From: CAYJXJ01 sp964374095
GTDB taxonomy: Bacteria; Elusimicrobiota; Elusimicrobia; UBA1565; UBA9628
Direction: 5' to 3'
DNA: 22,498 bases
Assembly (NCBI GenBank): GCA_964374095.1
Contig: CAYJXJ010000066.1
Span: 1-22,498 of the forward strand
Shown here: positions 21,809 through 22,498 of the stretch, piece by piece
Layout of the letters: the number at the start of each line of letters is the position of its first letter
Position numbering within the stretch: the stretch's first letter is position 1
Position numbers and translations under genes: made by a program
The notes under the pieces: model-generated
What the model was told of the DNA's origin: nothing
Databases searched by the model: none
What the model saw: the letters and a program-made list of their open reading frames with translations, nothing else

Positions 21809-22479
21809 GCTTCGGCGTGAAGGAAGTCCTCGTCCACGCCGAGGGACTTCAGCCCGAGCGACAGGTCCACCACCAGCGAACGCGGCCCGCACACGAAGAA
21901 GTGGGTCAGGCTCAGGTCGCCGACCTCCCGGCGGATCGTCTCCGCCTGAAGGCGGCCCACCGGCCCTTCCCAGCGTTCGCCCGGGGCGAGCGCCTCGGGC
22001 CGGGTGATGGTCGTGAAAACCTTGATTCCACGAGCCGCCCACCGGGCCAGTTCCTCGCGGTAGATGATGGCCGACGGCGTTTTGGCCGAGTAGAAGAGGT
22101 GCAGGCGGTTGGGAAGGCCCTGGTCGAGGACGTAGCGGGCCATGGAACGGTACGGCGTGATGCCCGTTCCGCCGGAAATGAGGACGGCTCGAGCCATGTC
22201 GTGGGCGTAGCGCCATTCCCCCGAAGGCCCCCGCAGGACGAGAGGATCGCCCGGCCTCAGCGCGAAGAGACGCCGGGTAAAGGCGCCGGCCATGCCCACC
22301 GTCAGTTCGATGGCCCCGCGCTCCAGCGGCGAGGAAGCGATGGAGTAGGCGCGCGAGTCCGGCCCCCGAGCCTCCGGGAAGGAAACGAGAACAAACATCC
22401 CGGGCGCGAATGTGAAATCCACCGGGACCTCCAGCTGAAAGGTGCGGACTCTTGGGCATTCCTCCCGCACCGAGAGCAC
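21799..22479 (-). CDS. FAD/NAD(P)-binding ferredoxin/flavodoxin reductase-like oxidoreductase (5' partial)
   Basis: A ferredoxin-NADP reductase-type module of 226 visible residues: an FAD-binding barrel with RAYSIASSP (43-51), the NAD(P) motif LISGGTGITPYRSM (100-113) and a C-terminal FFVCGPRSL. Such modules pass electrons between pyridine nucleotides and iron-sulfur or flavin partners. The frame is open to the contig end, where the sequence runs into an Illumina adapter. The true start is therefore missing by probably fewer than 15 residues, and the GTG at 22479 is only the first available codon. No [2Fe-2S] domain follows at the C-terminus (ends HAEAWN). The maf start overlaps its end by 10 nt. 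Confidence 0.85.
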   Translation of the reverse strand: MLSVREECPRVRTFQLEVPVDFTFAPGMFVLVSFPEARGPDSRAYSIASSPLERGAIELTVGMAGAFTRRLFALRPGDPLVLRGPSGEWRYAHDMARAVLISGGTGITPYRSMARYVLDQGLPNRLHLFYSAKTPSAIIYREELARWAARGIKVFTTITRPEALAPGERWEGPVGRLQAETIRREVGDLSLTHFFVCGPRSLVVDLSLGLKSLGVDEDFLHAEAWN

Positions 22480-22480
22480 C

Positions 22481-22498
22481 AGATCGGAAGAGCACCGT
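22481..22498. other. Illumina adapter remnant at the contig end
   Basis: AGATCGGAAGAGCAC (22481-22495) is identical to the first 15 bases of the standard TruSeq read-1 adapter, followed by CGT (the adapter continues ACGT). The last 18 bases are therefore not genomic and the contig ends at 22480. Confidence 0.92.

Noticed and set aside
1..22498. tRNA, rRNA or riboswitch genes
   Set aside because: I saw no cloverleaf with a TTCRANNC arm, no rRNA sequence and no recognisable riboswitch core; the few gaps between genes are too short for most of these.

Overview
The window is a GC-rich stretch of bacterial DNA with densely packed genes, many 1-11 nt overlaps and several GTG or TTG starts. It encodes a lipoylated 2-oxoacid dehydrogenase, a protein with an apparent outer-membrane beta-barrel tail, and an HNH endonuclease of a type often multicopy in environmental Gram-negative genomes. 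I infer an uncultured Gram-negative bacterium (Elusimicrobiota or a similar lineage is a guess, not shown by the sequence). The last 18 bases carry an Illumina adapter sequence, so the window ends at the physical end of an assembled contig.

Left part (1-4779, plus strand): a 3-hydroxyacyl-CoA dehydrogenase, a small DUF1858-like protein, and a large exported protein resembling UshA-type 5'-nucleotidases that has lost its metal-binding motifs and carries a beta-barrel-like C-terminus. A HigB/HigA-type toxin-antitoxin pair follows, with its own textbook promoter and a palindromic operator.

Central part (4891-13141, minus strand): one tight operon read right to left, trxB - lipA - E1alpha - E1beta - E2 - E3 - lipB - SAM methyltransferase - small membrane protein. 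It encodes a complete 2-oxoacid dehydrogenase complex together with both enzymes needed to make its lipoyl cofactor. A family 1 glycosidase diverges from trxB across an 11-bp gap whose centre is a palindrome containing both start codons.

Right-central part (14426-18086): pterin genes (folB; queD-like; a pteridine-reductase-like SDR) are separated by about 2.1 kb of unusual DNA. In it, four copies of a 20-bp palindrome (consensus TRCCTCCACCGGTGGAGGYA) divide the sequence into three consecutive boxes: the 5' half of an exported phospholipase C-like gene, an intact HNH endonuclease, and the 3' half of a Ser/Thr kinase. Both broken genes break exactly at a palindrome. This repeat-bounded mosaic is the most interesting structure in the window.

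Right end (18083-22480): a Yip1-like membrane protein and a zinc-ribbon protein lie upstream of the SDR on the minus strand. A sensor histidine kinase diverges on the plus strand and converges, with a 68-bp coding overlap, on maf, which is preceded by a flavodoxin-reductase-like gene cut off by the contig end.
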